A DNA stretch of 64,000 bases from an uncultured Opitutaceae bacterium (GCA_937958045.1 CALFXL010000071.1:67155-131154); one strand, 5' to 3'. Shown: positions 1 to 8,281, counted from the first letter of the stretch. Notes: generated by a model not told the origin, from the sequence alone. Made by a program: numbers and translations.

Positions 1-2
1 AA

Positions 3-494
3 TCCCTCGGACTGCGCACCCAAAACACACTGCATCGTCACGACGCCGAGCTCGCGCGCACGGAGTCTCAAAGCCTCGGCCAGCAACTCGAAGCCGAGCG
101 CATCCTCAGCGCATCGTACATCGAACATCTCCGCAGCAACAACGCGCCCGCCCACTACCAGATCGCGCCGCTCGGCGCGCCTTCCGACGAGACTGCGAGC
201 AATGCGTTGGCGTTTGTCGTTTGGAACGCGAAGACACAAACGGGACTCCTTTTCATCGAAAATCTCCCCGCGCTTCCCAGCGACCAACAGTTCCAACTCT
301 GGATCACCGACGCCGCACAATCGTCACCCATAAACGCTGGCGTGTTTTCCGCGACGGCTTCGCCCCCCGCTCGCATCGTCATACAACCCGCACAGAGTCC
401 CGCTAACGTCACGGCATTCGTCATCACGCGTGAACGCACCGGCGGTGCCGCGAGCCCGACCGGTCCTGTTGTTGCAACGGGCGCGTTGCGCTAA
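3..494 (+). CDS. Anti-sigma factor, C-terminal part (RskA-like), 5' end outside window
   Basis: The frame is open from the first bases and ends at a TAA at 492-494, so only the C-terminal ~163 residues are present. The first part is a Leu/Glu-rich helical stretch. It is followed by a beta-rich module with 'LLFIENLPALP', 'FQLWI' and a late 'VTAFVITRE', the pattern of the extracytoplasmic C-terminal domain of RskA-type anti-sigma-K factors. By family knowledge such proteins hold an ECF sigma factor at the membrane through an N-terminal zinc-binding domain, which lies outside the window. The cognate sigma gene would be expected further upstream. The assignment rests on the C-terminal domain only. 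Confidence 0.7.
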   Translation, partial: SLGLRTQNTLHRHDAELARTESQSLGQQLEAERILSASYIEHLRSNNAPAHYQIAPLGAPSDETASNALAFVVWNAKTQTGLLFIENLPALPSDQQFQLWITDAAQSSPINAGVFSATASPPARIVIQPAQSPANVTAFVITRERTGGAASPTGPVVATGALR

Positions 495-594
495 TTTTCC
501 CCGATCCAAGCTGCACGCTCGCGTTCATTGGAGCGTCCGCGCACCTGCGAAATTTCCCCTTCCCACTCCACCGATTTCTCCCCTTTTTCTTCCC

Positions 595-1782
595 ATGGTC
601 ATCAAACCCAAAGTTCGCGGCTTCGTTTGTGTCACTGCTCATCCCACCGGTTGCGCTGCTCACGTCCAGGAGCAGATCGACTACGTGAAATCCAAAGGCC
701 TGCTCAAAAACGGCCCCAAGAAAGTCCTCGTCATCGGCGCCTCCACCGGCTTCGGCCTCTCCTCGCGCATCACCGCTGCCTTTGGCTGCCAGGCCGACAC
801 CCTCGGCATTTTCTTCGAACGCCCCTCCGAGGAAGGCCGCCCCGCGACTCCCGGCTGGTATAACACCATCGCGTTCACCAATGCCGCCCGCGCCGCCGGT
901 CTCTACGCCAAAAACATCAACGGCGACGCCTTCTCAGACGACATCAAGAAGCAGGCGATCGACGCCATCAAAGCCGACCTCGGCCAGGTAGATCTCATCG
1001 TTTACTCGCTCGCTTCGCCCCGCCGCACTCATCCGAAAACCGGCGTCGTCCACAAATCCTGCCTCAAGCCCGTCGGCCAGATTTACACCAACAAGACCGT
1101 CGATACCGACAAAGGCGTTGTCAGCGACGTCACCATCGAGCCCGCCACCGACGCCGAGATCGCTGACACCATCGCGGTCATGGGCGGCGAAGATTGGGAA
1201 ATGTGGATCGACGCCCTCCTCGAAGCCGGTGTCGTCGCGCCCGGCGCCACGACCGTTTCGTACTCCTACATCGGCCCCGAAGTCACTTGGGCCATCTACA
1301 AAAACGGCACCATCGGCCTCGCCAAAAACGACCTCGAGCGCGCCGCGAAAAAAATCGATGCCAAGCTCAAGGCCCACGGTTACGGCCGCGCTTTCATCTC
1401 CGTCAACAAAGCGCTCGTCACGCAGGCCAGCTCCGCCATCCCCGTCGTCCCTCTCTACATCTCGATCCTCTACAAGATTATGAAGGCCAAGGGCACGCAC
1501 GAAGGCTGCATCGAGCAAATCCAGCGCCTCTTCGCCACGCAGATGTACAATGGCTCCGCCCTCAATTTCGACGACGGCGGCCGCGTCCGTATCGACGACT
1601 TGGAAATGCGCGCCGACGTCCAGGAAGAGGTCAAAAAAATCTGGCCGCAAATTACGACCGAGACTCTTCCCGAGCTGACCGACATCGCCGGCTACCGCAC
1701 CGAGTTCCTAAAAATGTTCGGCTTCGGCCTCCCCGGCATCGACTACGACGCCGACGTCGAACCCCACGTGCCGATGGTCTGA
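595..1782 (+). CDS. fabV: Enoyl-ACP / trans-2-enoyl-CoA reductase FabV
   Basis: Catalyses the NAD(P)H-dependent last reduction of the type II fatty acid elongation cycle in the cytoplasm. The frame is open upstream to 430, but the ATG at 595 (MVIKPKVRGF) gives 395 residues, the usual FabV length, and starts at the conserved N-terminus. Visible motifs are the dinucleotide-binding GASTGFG at residues 48-54 and the Tyr-x8-Lys catalytic pair Y235/K244 of the FabV class (shorter spacing exists in FabI). Residue numbers match those known for characterised FabV proteins. FabV enzymes are often insensitive to triclosan. No other enoyl reductase is seen in this window. It stands alone on the + strand. 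Confidence 0.95.
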   Translation: MVIKPKVRGFVCVTAHPTGCAAHVQEQIDYVKSKGLLKNGPKKVLVIGASTGFGLSSRITAAFGCQADTLGIFFERPSEEGRPATPGWYNTIAFTNAARAAGLYAKNINGDAFSDDIKKQAIDAIKADLGQVDLIVYSLASPRRTHPKTGVVHKSCLKPVGQIYTNKTVDTDKGVVSDVTIEPATDAEIADTIAVMGGEDWEMWIDALLEAGVVAPGATTVSYSYIGPEVTWAIYKNGTIGLAKNDLERAAKKIDAKLKAHGYGRAFISVNKALVTQASSAIPVVPLYISILYKIMKAKGTHEGCIEQIQRLFATQMYNGSALNFDDGGRVRIDDLEMRADVQEEVKKIWPQITTETLPELTDIAGYRTEFLKMFGFGLPGIDYDADVEPHVPMV

Positions 1783-1798
1783 GGTGCTTTCGCCGGAC

Positions 1799-2377
1799 AT
1801 GAACCTATTCCGATTCACGCTTCTCCTGATGCTGGTCGGAATAGCTCATTCCGCGGAGCCGCACGAGCTCGTCGTCTCGCTTTTCCAAACCGAGCAAAAC
1901 CTTCAGATCGTAGCCGCGCCCGAACGAGTCGAGGTCTGCATTCTTTACCCCAAGAAGCCTTGGTTTAGCCGAAAACATCCGACGAAGTATCGCGAGGGAC
2001 GATACGCAACGCTCTCGTCGACCGATGCTGCGTTGGTCAGCAACAAACTGATCGACCAAAAAACCTACAACTGGGACTCGGCAAAAGCGTGCATGCCCAC
2101 GTTTAATGCACGGCTCCGTTTTCACCGCGCAAACCAAGTGGTGGAAGCCGATCTCTGTTTCGACTGCGACATCATCGTTTTCAGAAAAATGGGCTCACCG
2201 TTGGGCGGAGAAGATATCGACTCGGTTAGCGGTGAACTCTTCGAAATAGTCCGCTTTCACTTTCCTCACGATCGCGTCGTACACCTTATCATCGCAGTGA
2301 ACGAGGAACGAAAACAAAACCGCTTGGAAATCGAGGAGGCCATCCAATGCGAAGCCCAAAGAAAAGGTCCTCCCTGA
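1799..2377 (+). CDS. Secreted hypothetical protein with paired cysteines
   Basis: 192 residues from the ATG at 1799. A GTG at 1784 is also in frame, but the ATG places a classical signal peptide (MNLFRFTLLLMLVGIAHSA) at the N-terminus. The mature part carries a 'CMP' motif and later 'LCFDCD', a spacing seen in a widespread uncharacterised family of small exported proteins. No catalytic motif is recognised. It starts 16 bases after fabV stops. Its codon use is less GC-biased than that of fabV, hinting at a different history. Confidence 0.6.
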   Translation: MNLFRFTLLLMLVGIAHSAEPHELVVSLFQTEQNLQIVAAPERVEVCILYPKKPWFSRKHPTKYREGRYATLSSTDAALVSNKLIDQKTYNWDSAKACMPTFNARLRFHRANQVVEADLCFDCDIIVFRKMGSPLGGEDIDSVSGELFEIVRFHFPHDRVVHLIIAVNEERKQNRLEIEEAIQCEAQRKGPP

Positions 2378-2483
2378 AGAACCACCACTCGTGCGCTGAC
2401 TTTTGGCGTTTGGTGTTCTGGCCTTTGCGATTTCGCGCCGCCCCGCGGCGCGCCTTCTCACTTGTTACTTGGCCCTTCCCGCC

Positions 2484-2509
2484 TTTCACGCTGCTTTCGC
2501 AGCGTGAAA
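2484..2509 (+). promoter_or_regulatory. Perfect 11-bp hairpin enclosing the dtd start codon
   Basis: TTTCACGCTGC, a TTTC loop and GCAGCGTGAAA form a perfect 11-bp stem. The GTG at 2504-2506, the only start that gives dtd its family N-terminus, sits in the 3' arm. In mRNA this should hide the start codon. A regulatory role is inference. Confidence 0.5.
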
Positions 2510-2956
2510 CTCGTCCTCCAACGCGTCTCCTCCGCCAGCGTCACGATCGACAACACCGTGCGCGGCGCCATCGACCGCGGCCTCTTGATCCTTCTAGGCG
2601 TTGCCGCCGGTGACACCGAAGACGACGCCCGCTGGCTCGCCGAAAAAGCCGCCGCGCTCCGCATCTTCCCCGCCGACGCCGGACTCATGAACCGCTCCGT
2701 CCGCGATATCGGCGGCGGCATCCTCGTGATCAGCCAGTTCACGCTCATCGCCAGCACGCGCAAAGGCACACGCCCGTCCTTCAACGACGCCGCCAAACCC
2801 GACCTCGCGCGCCCACTCTACGAATTTTTCCTCGCGCAAATGGAAACCGCCCTCGGCCGCCCCGTCGCCCGCGGCGAATTCGGCGCCGACATGAAAGTCG
2901 CGCTCGTCAACGACGGCCCGGTCACACTCGTCATCGATTCGCGCCAACGCGAGTGA
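2504..2956 (+). CDS. dtd: D-aminoacyl-tRNA deacylase
   Basis: Hydrolyses the ester bond of D-aminoacyl-tRNAs and glycyl-tRNA(Ala), acting as a proofreading enzyme in the cytoplasm. The start is the GTG at 2504, because translation from it begins VKLVLQRVSSASV, the standard Dtd N-terminus (normally MK-VLQRV). This gives 150 residues, a normal length; the longer upstream frame encodes repeat-like sequence. Both signature motifs are present: SQFTL in mid-protein and NDGPVT near the C-terminus (the Gly-cisPro motif). The upstream gap 2378-2503 contains no gene, only palindromic GC-rich sequence and the hairpin over the start codon. Confidence 0.93.
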   Translation: MKLVLQRVSSASVTIDNTVRGAIDRGLLILLGVAAGDTEDDARWLAEKAAALRIFPADAGLMNRSVRDIGGGILVISQFTLIASTRKGTRPSFNDAAKPDLARPLYEFFLAQMETALGRPVARGEFGADMKVALVNDGPVTLVIDSRQRE

Positions 2957-3015
2957 TGCCTCCTAATTTCCCCGTCCAGCGGACCCGTTGATCCTGTTTC
3001 GGATTTGCCCGCCGT

Positions 3016-4242
3016 TCACCGGTCAAATCGAAACAGCTCCGCGTTTGTATTCATTTCTTCAATACATACATCGCGGATGATCTCCGCCGCCAGCAGGCTG
3101 AAAATCACGCCGTTGCCACCGTATCCAAGCGCGAAATACACGCCCGGCCGCCCCGGCGCTTCACCGATGTACGGCAGTGAATCCTTGGTCTCCGCAAAGG
3201 TCCCCGTCCACGAAAACGCCACGTCCGTGCGGATTTTCGGAAACAACTGGCCGAACCGTCGCGTCAACGCCGCCGTTTTCGCCGGCAACAACGCATCACG
3301 TTTCTGCGGGTCGCGAAAGGGTTCGTCGTAACCGCCGATGATGGCGCGTCCATCCTTCGTCGTCCGCGCGTAGATGTACGGACGCGCCGTTTCCCAAAGC
3401 AGTCGTTTTCCCGGCCAGCCATCGTGTGTCTCGAGCGGCTCCGTCACCAACGCATACGTGCTGTGACACTGCGCCGGTTTCTTCCGAAAGAATCCCAGCG
3501 ATTCATAGCCAGCCGCGACAACTACTCGACGCGTTTTGATGCGAAAACCTTCCGACGTCGTCACGACGAACGGACCGTCATCGCGACCGCGCGCCCTCTT
3601 CTCGCGATGCCATGCGGTCACCGTCGTGCGGTCGAACACACGCAGTCTCTGTCGCTTATTTTCCGCGGCGGCGAGCAAGGCATGCGTGAAACTAAACGCA
3701 TCGATCTCAGCCGCACCGCGACTCTCGATCGCCGCGTGATGCGGCAGTGAACTTTCGCTCGCGATTCGTTTCCGCGTCCACCACTCGACGTCGAATCCAT
3801 GTCTGCGTCGCAGCGCATATTCGCGTTTCAATCCCGGCACCTCGCGTCGGCGATTCGCCAGATACAAACTCTCCCGCCACACAAACGCGCCGTCGTTCAC
3901 GTCGCGCGCGAGTTGGCCGATCGTCTTCACCGCATCGCGACACGCGCGATATACACGCACCGCATTCTTTTCTCCGATGCGGTCGCCCAGACGCCCCAGC
4001 GATAGGTCCGGTTCATACTGCAACAACGACGTACTCGCCGCGGTGCTTCCAGTGCCTATGTCGCGTCGATCGAGCAGCACCGCGTCCACGCCCGCTTCCG
4101 CGAGAAAATAACCGATCAACGCCCCGCTGACGCCGCCGCCTATGATGACGACCTCGCACTCCGTGTTCTCGCGGAGCGGCGGATATACGCGGAGCATGCC
4201 CTTTCTGATGATCGAAAATGGAAAGCCGGAAACGAGATCCAT
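3016..4242 (-). CDS. FAD-dependent oxidoreductase (DAO / glycine oxidase-like family)
   Basis: 408 residues from the ATG at 4242 (MDLVSGFPF); a start at 4281 or at 4197 (MLRVYPP) is possible. 'VVIIGGGVSGALIGYFLAE' near the N-terminus is a Rossmann dinucleotide-binding motif, followed by 'LLDRRDIGTGSTAAST', typical of the DAO family. A C-terminal 'YFALGYGGNGVIFS' is the second FAD-contacting segment. The substrate is probably an amine or amino acid, but it cannot be named from sequence. It is divergently arranged from the nitrogen-acquisition operon that starts at 4469 and shares its upstream region, so a role in nitrogen use is plausible but unproven. Confidence 0.8.
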   Translation of the reverse strand: MDLVSGFPFSIIRKGMLRVYPPLRENTECEVVIIGGGVSGALIGYFLAEAGVDAVLLDRRDIGTGSTAASTSLLQYEPDLSLGRLGDRIGEKNAVRVYRACRDAVKTIGQLARDVNDGAFVWRESLYLANRRREVPGLKREYALRRRHGFDVEWWTRKRIASESSLPHHAAIESRGAAEIDAFSFTHALLAAAENKRQRLRVFDRTTVTAWHREKRARGRDDGPFVVTTSEGFRIKTRRVVVAAGYESLGFFRKKPAQCHSTYALVTEPLETHDGWPGKRLLWETARPYIYARTTKDGRAIIGGYDEPFRDPQKRDALLPAKTAALTRRFGQLFPKIRTDVAFSWTGTFAETKDSLPYIGEAPGRPGVYFALGYGGNGVIFSLLAAEIIRDVCIEEMNTNAELFRFDR

Positions 4243-4327
4243 GTTTCCTGACTGACCTGAAACGTCGTGCCCAGTGCGCACTCAAAATCCCCGTTCCGTG
4301 CCACCGGTTTTCCCCGTCACCAATCCG

Positions 4328-4370
4328 TCAATGCTCATTGAGCATTCGTCATGGGTCATTGGGCATTCGC
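4328..4370. repeat. Degenerate short repeats with small palindrome upstream of operon
   Basis: The gap between the divergent genes contains runs built from 'CATT' and 'GCATTCG' words, including the palindrome ATGCTC-ATT-GAGCAT at 4331-4345. Similar words recur at 5656-5680 and 60,865-60,915. It resembles, loosely, the degenerate repeat arms found through the operon. Confidence 0.35.
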
Positions 4371-4408
4371 GCGCAGCGTCACCGCCCCTTTTTACCACCC
4401 CTTCGCCG

Positions 4409-4424
4409 TGGCACATCCCCTGCT
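4409..4424 (+). promoter_or_regulatory. Sigma-54 (RpoN) promoter of the guanidine/urea operon
   Basis: TGGCACATCCCCTGCT matches the -24/-12 consensus TGGCACG-N4-TTGCW. The invariant GG (4410-4411) and GC (4422-4423) are separated by exactly 10 bases. It lies 45 bases before the ATG of the binding-protein gene, so the transcript should start near 4434. Sigma-54 control is usual for nitrogen-scavenging operons. Confidence 0.75.
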
Positions 4425-4436
4425 AAAAGCATCCGC

Positions 4437-4464
4437 GTAACACTATCTGATCAAAAAGTAACAC
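4437..4464 (+). promoter_or_regulatory. Candidate operator GTAACAC-N14-GTAACAC, copy 1
   Basis: Two direct copies of GTAACAC begin 21 bases apart (4437 and 4458), i.e. two helical turns, between the predicted start of transcription and the ATG at 4469. The same arrangement, with the same spacing, recurs at 8348-8375 in this operon. The position fits a repressor site. The protein that binds it is unknown; the NikR-like gene at 7769 is the local candidate. Confidence 0.5.
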
Positions 4465-4468
4465 AGCC

Positions 4469-5482
4469 ATGATCCACCGCCCACGCCTCACCACGCGCTT
4501 GCTTCGCCCCCTCGCCTTCGGACTCACCTTCGCGGCTCTCCTCCTTTCCCGGGCCGCCGCCGCTCCGCTCAAAGTTGCTTACTCCGATTGGCCCGGTTGG
4601 ACCGCCTTCGCCATCGCCGACGAAAAGGGCTGGTTCAAGCAGGCGGGCGTCGAGGTCGAGCTCCTCTGGTTTGAGTACGGTCCATCGATGGAAGCGTTCA
4701 CCGCCGGCAAGGTGGACGCCGTCATGGTCACCAACGGCGACGCCCTCGTCACCGGCGCCAACGGCGCCAAAAACGTCATGATCCTCGTCACCGACTATTC
4801 CAACGGTAACGACATGATCGTCGCCCAGCCCGGCATCAGCTCGCTCAAAGAACTCAAAGGCAAAAAAATCGCCGTCGAAGTCGGCTTCGTTGATCACCTT
4901 CTTCTGCTCAATGGTCTCAAGAAAGCCGGCATGACGGAATCCGACGTCGAGCTCGTGCCAACGCCGACCAATCAGACGCCGCAGGTGCTCGCATCCGGCC
5001 AGGTCGCCGCCATCGCCGCTTGGCAGCCCAACTCCGGTCAGGCCCTCAAAGCCGTCGCCGGTTCCAAGGCCGTTTACACCTCCGCCGACGAACCTGGCCT
5101 CATCTACGACACCGTCGCCGTGAGCCCGCAAAGCCTCGCCCAACGTCGTGCCGACTGGGTCAAGTTCGTCAGCGTCTGGGACCGCGTCGTCGCCTATTTG
5201 AACGACGAAACTACGCGCGAAGATGGTATTAAAATCATGGCTGCCCGCGCCGGCGTGGATCCGAAAGAATACGCGGCCTTCATGTCCGGCACCAAACTGC
5301 TCACGCTCGCGCAAAGCGCCAAAATCATCACGGGCAAAACCGACACCTTCGGCTCCGTCGCAGGCTCGTCCAAGATCGCCGATGACTTCAACGTGAAGAA
5401 CGGTGTGTACAGCGAACCGCAAGATGTCGCCTCGTACATCGACGCCTCCCTCACCACCGACGCTCTCGCCGCCACGAAATAA
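4469..5482 (+). CDS. ABC transporter substrate-binding protein (NMT1/SsuA-like; urea/guanidine type)
   Basis: Periplasmic receptor of the importer encoded by the next two genes. 337 residues. A long basic-hydrophobic-AAAA signal peptide ends near residue 31, and the mature protein starts 'APLKVAYSDWPGWTAF', the beginning of NMT1/taurine-type binding domains. 'LKELKGKKIAVE' is the usual hinge-proximal motif. This subfamily occurs beside urea/guanidine carboxylase genes. Because the neighbouring DUF1989 pair points to guanidine, guanidine or a related cation is the likely ligand, which is inference from context. First gene of the operon, behind a sigma-54 promoter and a direct-repeat operator. 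Confidence 0.85.
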   Translation: MIHRPRLTTRLLRPLAFGLTFAALLLSRAAAAPLKVAYSDWPGWTAFAIADEKGWFKQAGVEVELLWFEYGPSMEAFTAGKVDAVMVTNGDALVTGANGAKNVMILVTDYSNGNDMIVAQPGISSLKELKGKKIAVEVGFVDHLLLLNGLKKAGMTESDVELVPTPTNQTPQVLASGQVAAIAAWQPNSGQALKAVAGSKAVYTSADEPGLIYDTVAVSPQSLAQRRADWVKFVSVWDRVVAYLNDETTREDGIKIMAARAGVDPKEYAAFMSGTKLLTLAQSAKIITGKTDTFGSVAGSSKIADDFNVKNGVYSEPQDVASYIDASLTTDALAATK

Positions 5483-5540
5483 TCCCACCTGTTCCGCGCT
5501 TTCAGGAAATGTTCTGAAGGCGCGGAGACTCGGGGCCGGG

Positions 5541-5690
5541 AGTGGGTAGTTAGTCATTAGTAGTTGGTCGTTCGTGGTTGGCAGTTCGTTTCCATCGCCG
5601 CCTTCGCTTCTTCGCGAGCCGCGCCATAAACGACAAACGACCACGCGCCGTCCCTTCGTCATTCGCCATTCGGCCTTCGGTTTTTCACCG
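5541..5690. repeat. GTAGTTGG-family inverted repeat, copy 1 (intergenic)
   Basis: The left arm, from 5545, is made of TAGTTGG/TAGTCATTAG-type words. The middle holds CGCCTTCGCTTCTTCGCGAG, the family's 'TTCGC...TTCGCGAGAC' box. The right arm carries CCATAAACGACAAACGACCA (5623-5642), roughly complementary to the left arm, and ATTCGCCATTCGG words. It fills most of the gap between the binding-protein and permease genes. Confidence 0.55.
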
Positions 5691-5701
5691 CCACGCTCAC
5701 G

Positions 5702-6775
5702 ATGTCCGTTTCTCCTCCTTGGTTCGCGATTCAGCAGCCTCTCGCTTCGCGCCGCCGTCTTCTTCTCGGCATCGTTTCATTTGTTCTCCCGCTGCTCATC
5801 TGGTGCGCCGTCAGCTACACGCCGTTCATCTGGCACCCGATGGTGCGGGTCGAAAATCCCGGCGGCGTTTCCTGGTTCCGTCCCGGCCTGCTTGTCGAGC
5901 GCGCGGTCTTCGCTGCGGAAAACGAAAAAGCCCTCGCCGCGAGCCAGCCCGCCGCCACGGGCAAACGCGCCAATCCCGTTTTTCTCCCCGAGCCGCATAA
6001 AGTCGCGCAGGCTTTCTACACCGCCTTCACGACCGAGCCCAAACTCCGCGGCGATGTCTGGCTCCACGAAAGTCTCTGGCGTAGCATCCAGACGATTTTT
6101 TGGGGATTCCTGATTTCCTGCATCATCGGCATCCCGCTCGGCATCCTCTGCGGTGCATACGCCTTCTGGTCGCGCATCGGCGAGCCCGTCATCGACTTCA
6201 TCCGCTACATGCCCGCGCCCGCTTTCGGCGCCCTCGCCGTCGCGGTCCTCGGCATCAACGACGCTCCGAAGATCGCGATCATTTTTATCGGCACGTTTTT
6301 CCAGCAGGTCCTCGTTGTGGCCAACACCATTCGTCGGACCGATCCTGCGCTTCTCGAAGCCGCGCAAACGCTCGGCTGCCGCGGCTTCCGTCTCGTGCTT
6401 CACGTCATCGTGCCGTCGAAACTCGCCGAGCTCTACACCGACACGCGCATCCTGCTCGGCTGGGCCTGGACTTATCTCATCGTCGCCGAAGTCGTCGGCG
6501 TCAGTTCCGGAATCACGTTTTTCATCAATCAGCAGGCCAAGTACCGTAACTTCGAAAACGTTTACGCCGCGATCATCATGATCGGCCTGCTCGGCCTCGC
6601 GACCGATCAGATCCTCGCGTTCATCGGCAAGCGTCTTTTCCCGTGGGAAACTCAGCGCCCGAGCCGTATCCGCGCTTTCATTACACGCCTCTTTTCCAGC
6701 CGGCGCACACCGCTCACCGCTTCACCGCGTCCGCCGCTTTCTTCCACCGCGACATCGCCGGAGGCCCGCTCATGA
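5702..6775 (+). CDS. ABC transporter permease (SsuC/TauC-like)
   Basis: Inner-membrane channel subunit of the importer. 357 residues, longer than the usual ~260, because of an N-terminal segment with a first membrane helix near residues 20-40 and a periplasmic stretch before the core. The BPD_transp_1 core includes 'GIPLGILCGAY' and the cytoplasmic EAA-like loop 'EAAQTLGCRGFRLVLHVIVP', which contacts the ATPase. The last bases overlap the ATPase start in an ATGA arrangement (6772-6775), so translation is probably coupled. The C-terminus is Ser/Thr/Pro-rich with no clear function. Confidence 0.88.
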   Translation: MSVSPPWFAIQQPLASRRRLLLGIVSFVLPLLIWCAVSYTPFIWHPMVRVENPGGVSWFRPGLLVERAVFAAENEKALAASQPAATGKRANPVFLPEPHKVAQAFYTAFTTEPKLRGDVWLHESLWRSIQTIFWGFLISCIIGIPLGILCGAYAFWSRIGEPVIDFIRYMPAPAFGALAVAVLGINDAPKIAIIFIGTFFQQVLVVANTIRRTDPALLEAAQTLGCRGFRLVLHVIVPSKLAELYTDTRILLGWAWTYLIVAEVVGVSSGITFFINQQAKYRNFENVYAAIIMIGLLGLATDQILAFIGKRLFPWETQRPSRIRAFITRLFSSRRTPLTASPRPPLSSTATSPEARS

Positions 6776-7698
6776 ACACGTCTGCCTCACCTCTTCCCGA
6801 TTACCGCGCGCAATCTCCCGCCGTCGCCGCCCGCTTCGCGAAACTCAAGGAGCGCCCGGTCGTCCTCACCGTCGAAAATCTCACGCGTCGTTTCACCAAG
6901 GCCGACGGCACCGAGACCACCGCGATCGAGAACATCAACTTCGTCACGCATCGCCGTGAATTCGTCTGCATCCTCGGTCCTTCCGGCTGCGGCAAATCCA
7001 CGCTTATCCGCCTCCTCGCCGGACTCGACACACCCACTTCGGGCCGCCTGCTCCTCGATGGAAAAGAGGTCCACGGCCCCGGCCCCGAGCGCGGCATGGT
7101 TTTCCAAGGCTACACGCTCTTCCCGTGGAAAACCGTCACGCAAAACGTGATGTTCGGCCCCATCATGCGCGGCACCGATTCCGACGAAGCCCGTCGCGAA
7201 GCGCTTCAGTGGATCGAACTCGTCGGTCTTTCCAAGTTCGCCGACGCCTACCCAAATCAACTTTCCGGCGGCATGAAACAACGCGTCGCCATCGCCCGCG
7301 CCCTCGCGAACAACCCACGCATTCTTTTAATGGATGAACCGTTCGGCGCGCTCGATGCGCAGACGCGCGCGCAGATGCAAAAACATCTTCTGCAAATCTG
7401 GAAAAACGTCGATGTCACCATCCTCTTCATCACGCACGATCTCGACGAAGCCATCTACCTCGCCGACCGCATCCTCGTCCTCAAAGCGAATCCCGGCCGC
7501 GTCGACGAACTCATCGAAGTCCCCGTTCCGCGTCCGCGCAGTCCCGAGCAATTTTTTTCGGCGGAGTTCCTCGCGACTCGCGCTCGTCTCGACGCGCTCA
7601 TTCATCCGCCGCAACCCGCATCAGCCCTTTCCGATGCCATCGCGACCGAAAACCTCCCCATCATCCGCCTCACCCAATCCGGCGACGATGTAGAATAA
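6772..7698 (+). CDS. ABC transporter ATP-binding protein (SsuB/TauB-like)
   Basis: Cytoplasmic ATPase driving the importer. The start is the ATG at 6772 overlapping the permease stop; the frame is open further upstream, but that part is permease sequence. 308 residues. Walker A is GPSGCGKST, the Q-loop is 'MVFQGYTLFPWKTV', the signature is LSGGMKQR, Walker B is ILLMDEPFGALD and the switch His lies in 'FITHDLDEA'. The order and spacing are normal for the nitrate/sulfonate/taurine class. A C-terminal ~50-residue extension follows the ATPase core. Confidence 0.92.
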   Translation: MNTSASPLPDYRAQSPAVAARFAKLKERPVVLTVENLTRRFTKADGTETTAIENINFVTHRREFVCILGPSGCGKSTLIRLLAGLDTPTSGRLLLDGKEVHGPGPERGMVFQGYTLFPWKTVTQNVMFGPIMRGTDSDEARREALQWIELVGLSKFADAYPNQLSGGMKQRVAIARALANNPRILLMDEPFGALDAQTRAQMQKHLLQIWKNVDVTILFITHDLDEAIYLADRILVLKANPGRVDELIEVPVPRPRSPEQFFSAEFLATRARLDALIHPPQPASALSDAIATENLPIIRLTQSGDDVE

Positions 7699-7705
7699 AT
7701 CCCCC

Positions 7706-7768
7706 TCCCAATAACCAACTACCTCGCCCAAACCTTCGCCTCCTCCTCCCCCTTCACGAGACAACCCA
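7706..7768. repeat. GTAGTTGG-family repeat, copy 2 (half element)
   Basis: The gap between the ATPase and the NikR-like gene holds only a right arm, CCAATAACCAACTACC (7708-7723), followed by a CCTTCGCCTCC...TTCACGAGAC box (7733-7762). A left arm is missing, so this copy looks truncated. Confidence 0.5.
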
Positions 7769-8281
7769 ATGATTTCCACCGCAACAGACTCGCTCTCCCG
7801 CGCCGCGCTCGGCATGTCTTCCGCGAACATCGAAACGTCCATGCCCAAGAAAAAAAAGTCCGACAAGATCACCCGTTTCAGCGTTTCGCTCCCCGAAAGT
7901 CTCCTCGACGAATTGGACACCATGGTTGCCCGCCGCGGCTACGCCAGCCGCTCCCAAGCCGTCGCCGCCCTCGCGCGCGAGGGCCTTGTCGAATACGCCA
8001 GTCAGCTCGGCACCGAATCTGTCGCCGGCACCATCAGTCTCGTTTACGATCACACCCAGCGCGGTCTCCAACAACGCCTCGCCGCCATCCAGCACAAGTA
8101 CTACCTCATGGTCGTCACGAGCATGCACGTGCACCTCGCCGACCATAACTACATGGAAGTCCTCCTCGTCCAAGGTCCGGCCAGGGAACTCCAAAAACTC
8201 TCCGACGAACTTGTCACCGTTCGCGGCGTGAAAAACGGCAAGCTGAACCTCACCGCCTCATCCATGCCTCCGCTCCTCTGA
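7769..8281 (+). CDS. NikR-like ribbon-helix-helix regulator with altered metal site
   Basis: Predicted transcription regulator. Residues ~33-75 ('KITRFSVSLPESLLDELDTM...RSQAVAALAREGL') are a CopG/NikR ribbon-helix-helix DNA-binding domain. Residues ~85-165 form the ACT-like ligand domain of NikR. The nickel ligands of Escherichia coli NikR (H76, H87, H89, C95) align by exact spacing with H109, H120, H122 and Y128, so the Cys is replaced by Tyr. Nickel binding is therefore doubtful. From the ATG at 7769 the protein has 170 residues; a start at 7841 (MPKKKK) gives 146, closer to the family's ~135. It lies inside the operon, 67 bases before the second GTAACAC pair, and is the best local candidate to bind these sites. 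Confidence 0.8.
   Translation: MISTATDSLSRAALGMSSANIETSMPKKKKSDKITRFSVSLPESLLDELDTMVARRGYASRSQAVAALAREGLVEYASQLGTESVAGTISLVYDHTQRGLQQRLAAIQHKYYLMVVTSMHVHLADHNYMEVLLVQGPARELQKLSDELVTVRGVKNGKLNLTASSMPPLL

Noticed and set aside
4282..4468. Possible guanidine (ykkC-type) riboswitch before the importer operon
   Set aside because: The conserved ykkC loop sequences are not visible, and the space is taken by small repeats, a sigma-54 promoter and the GTAACAC pair.
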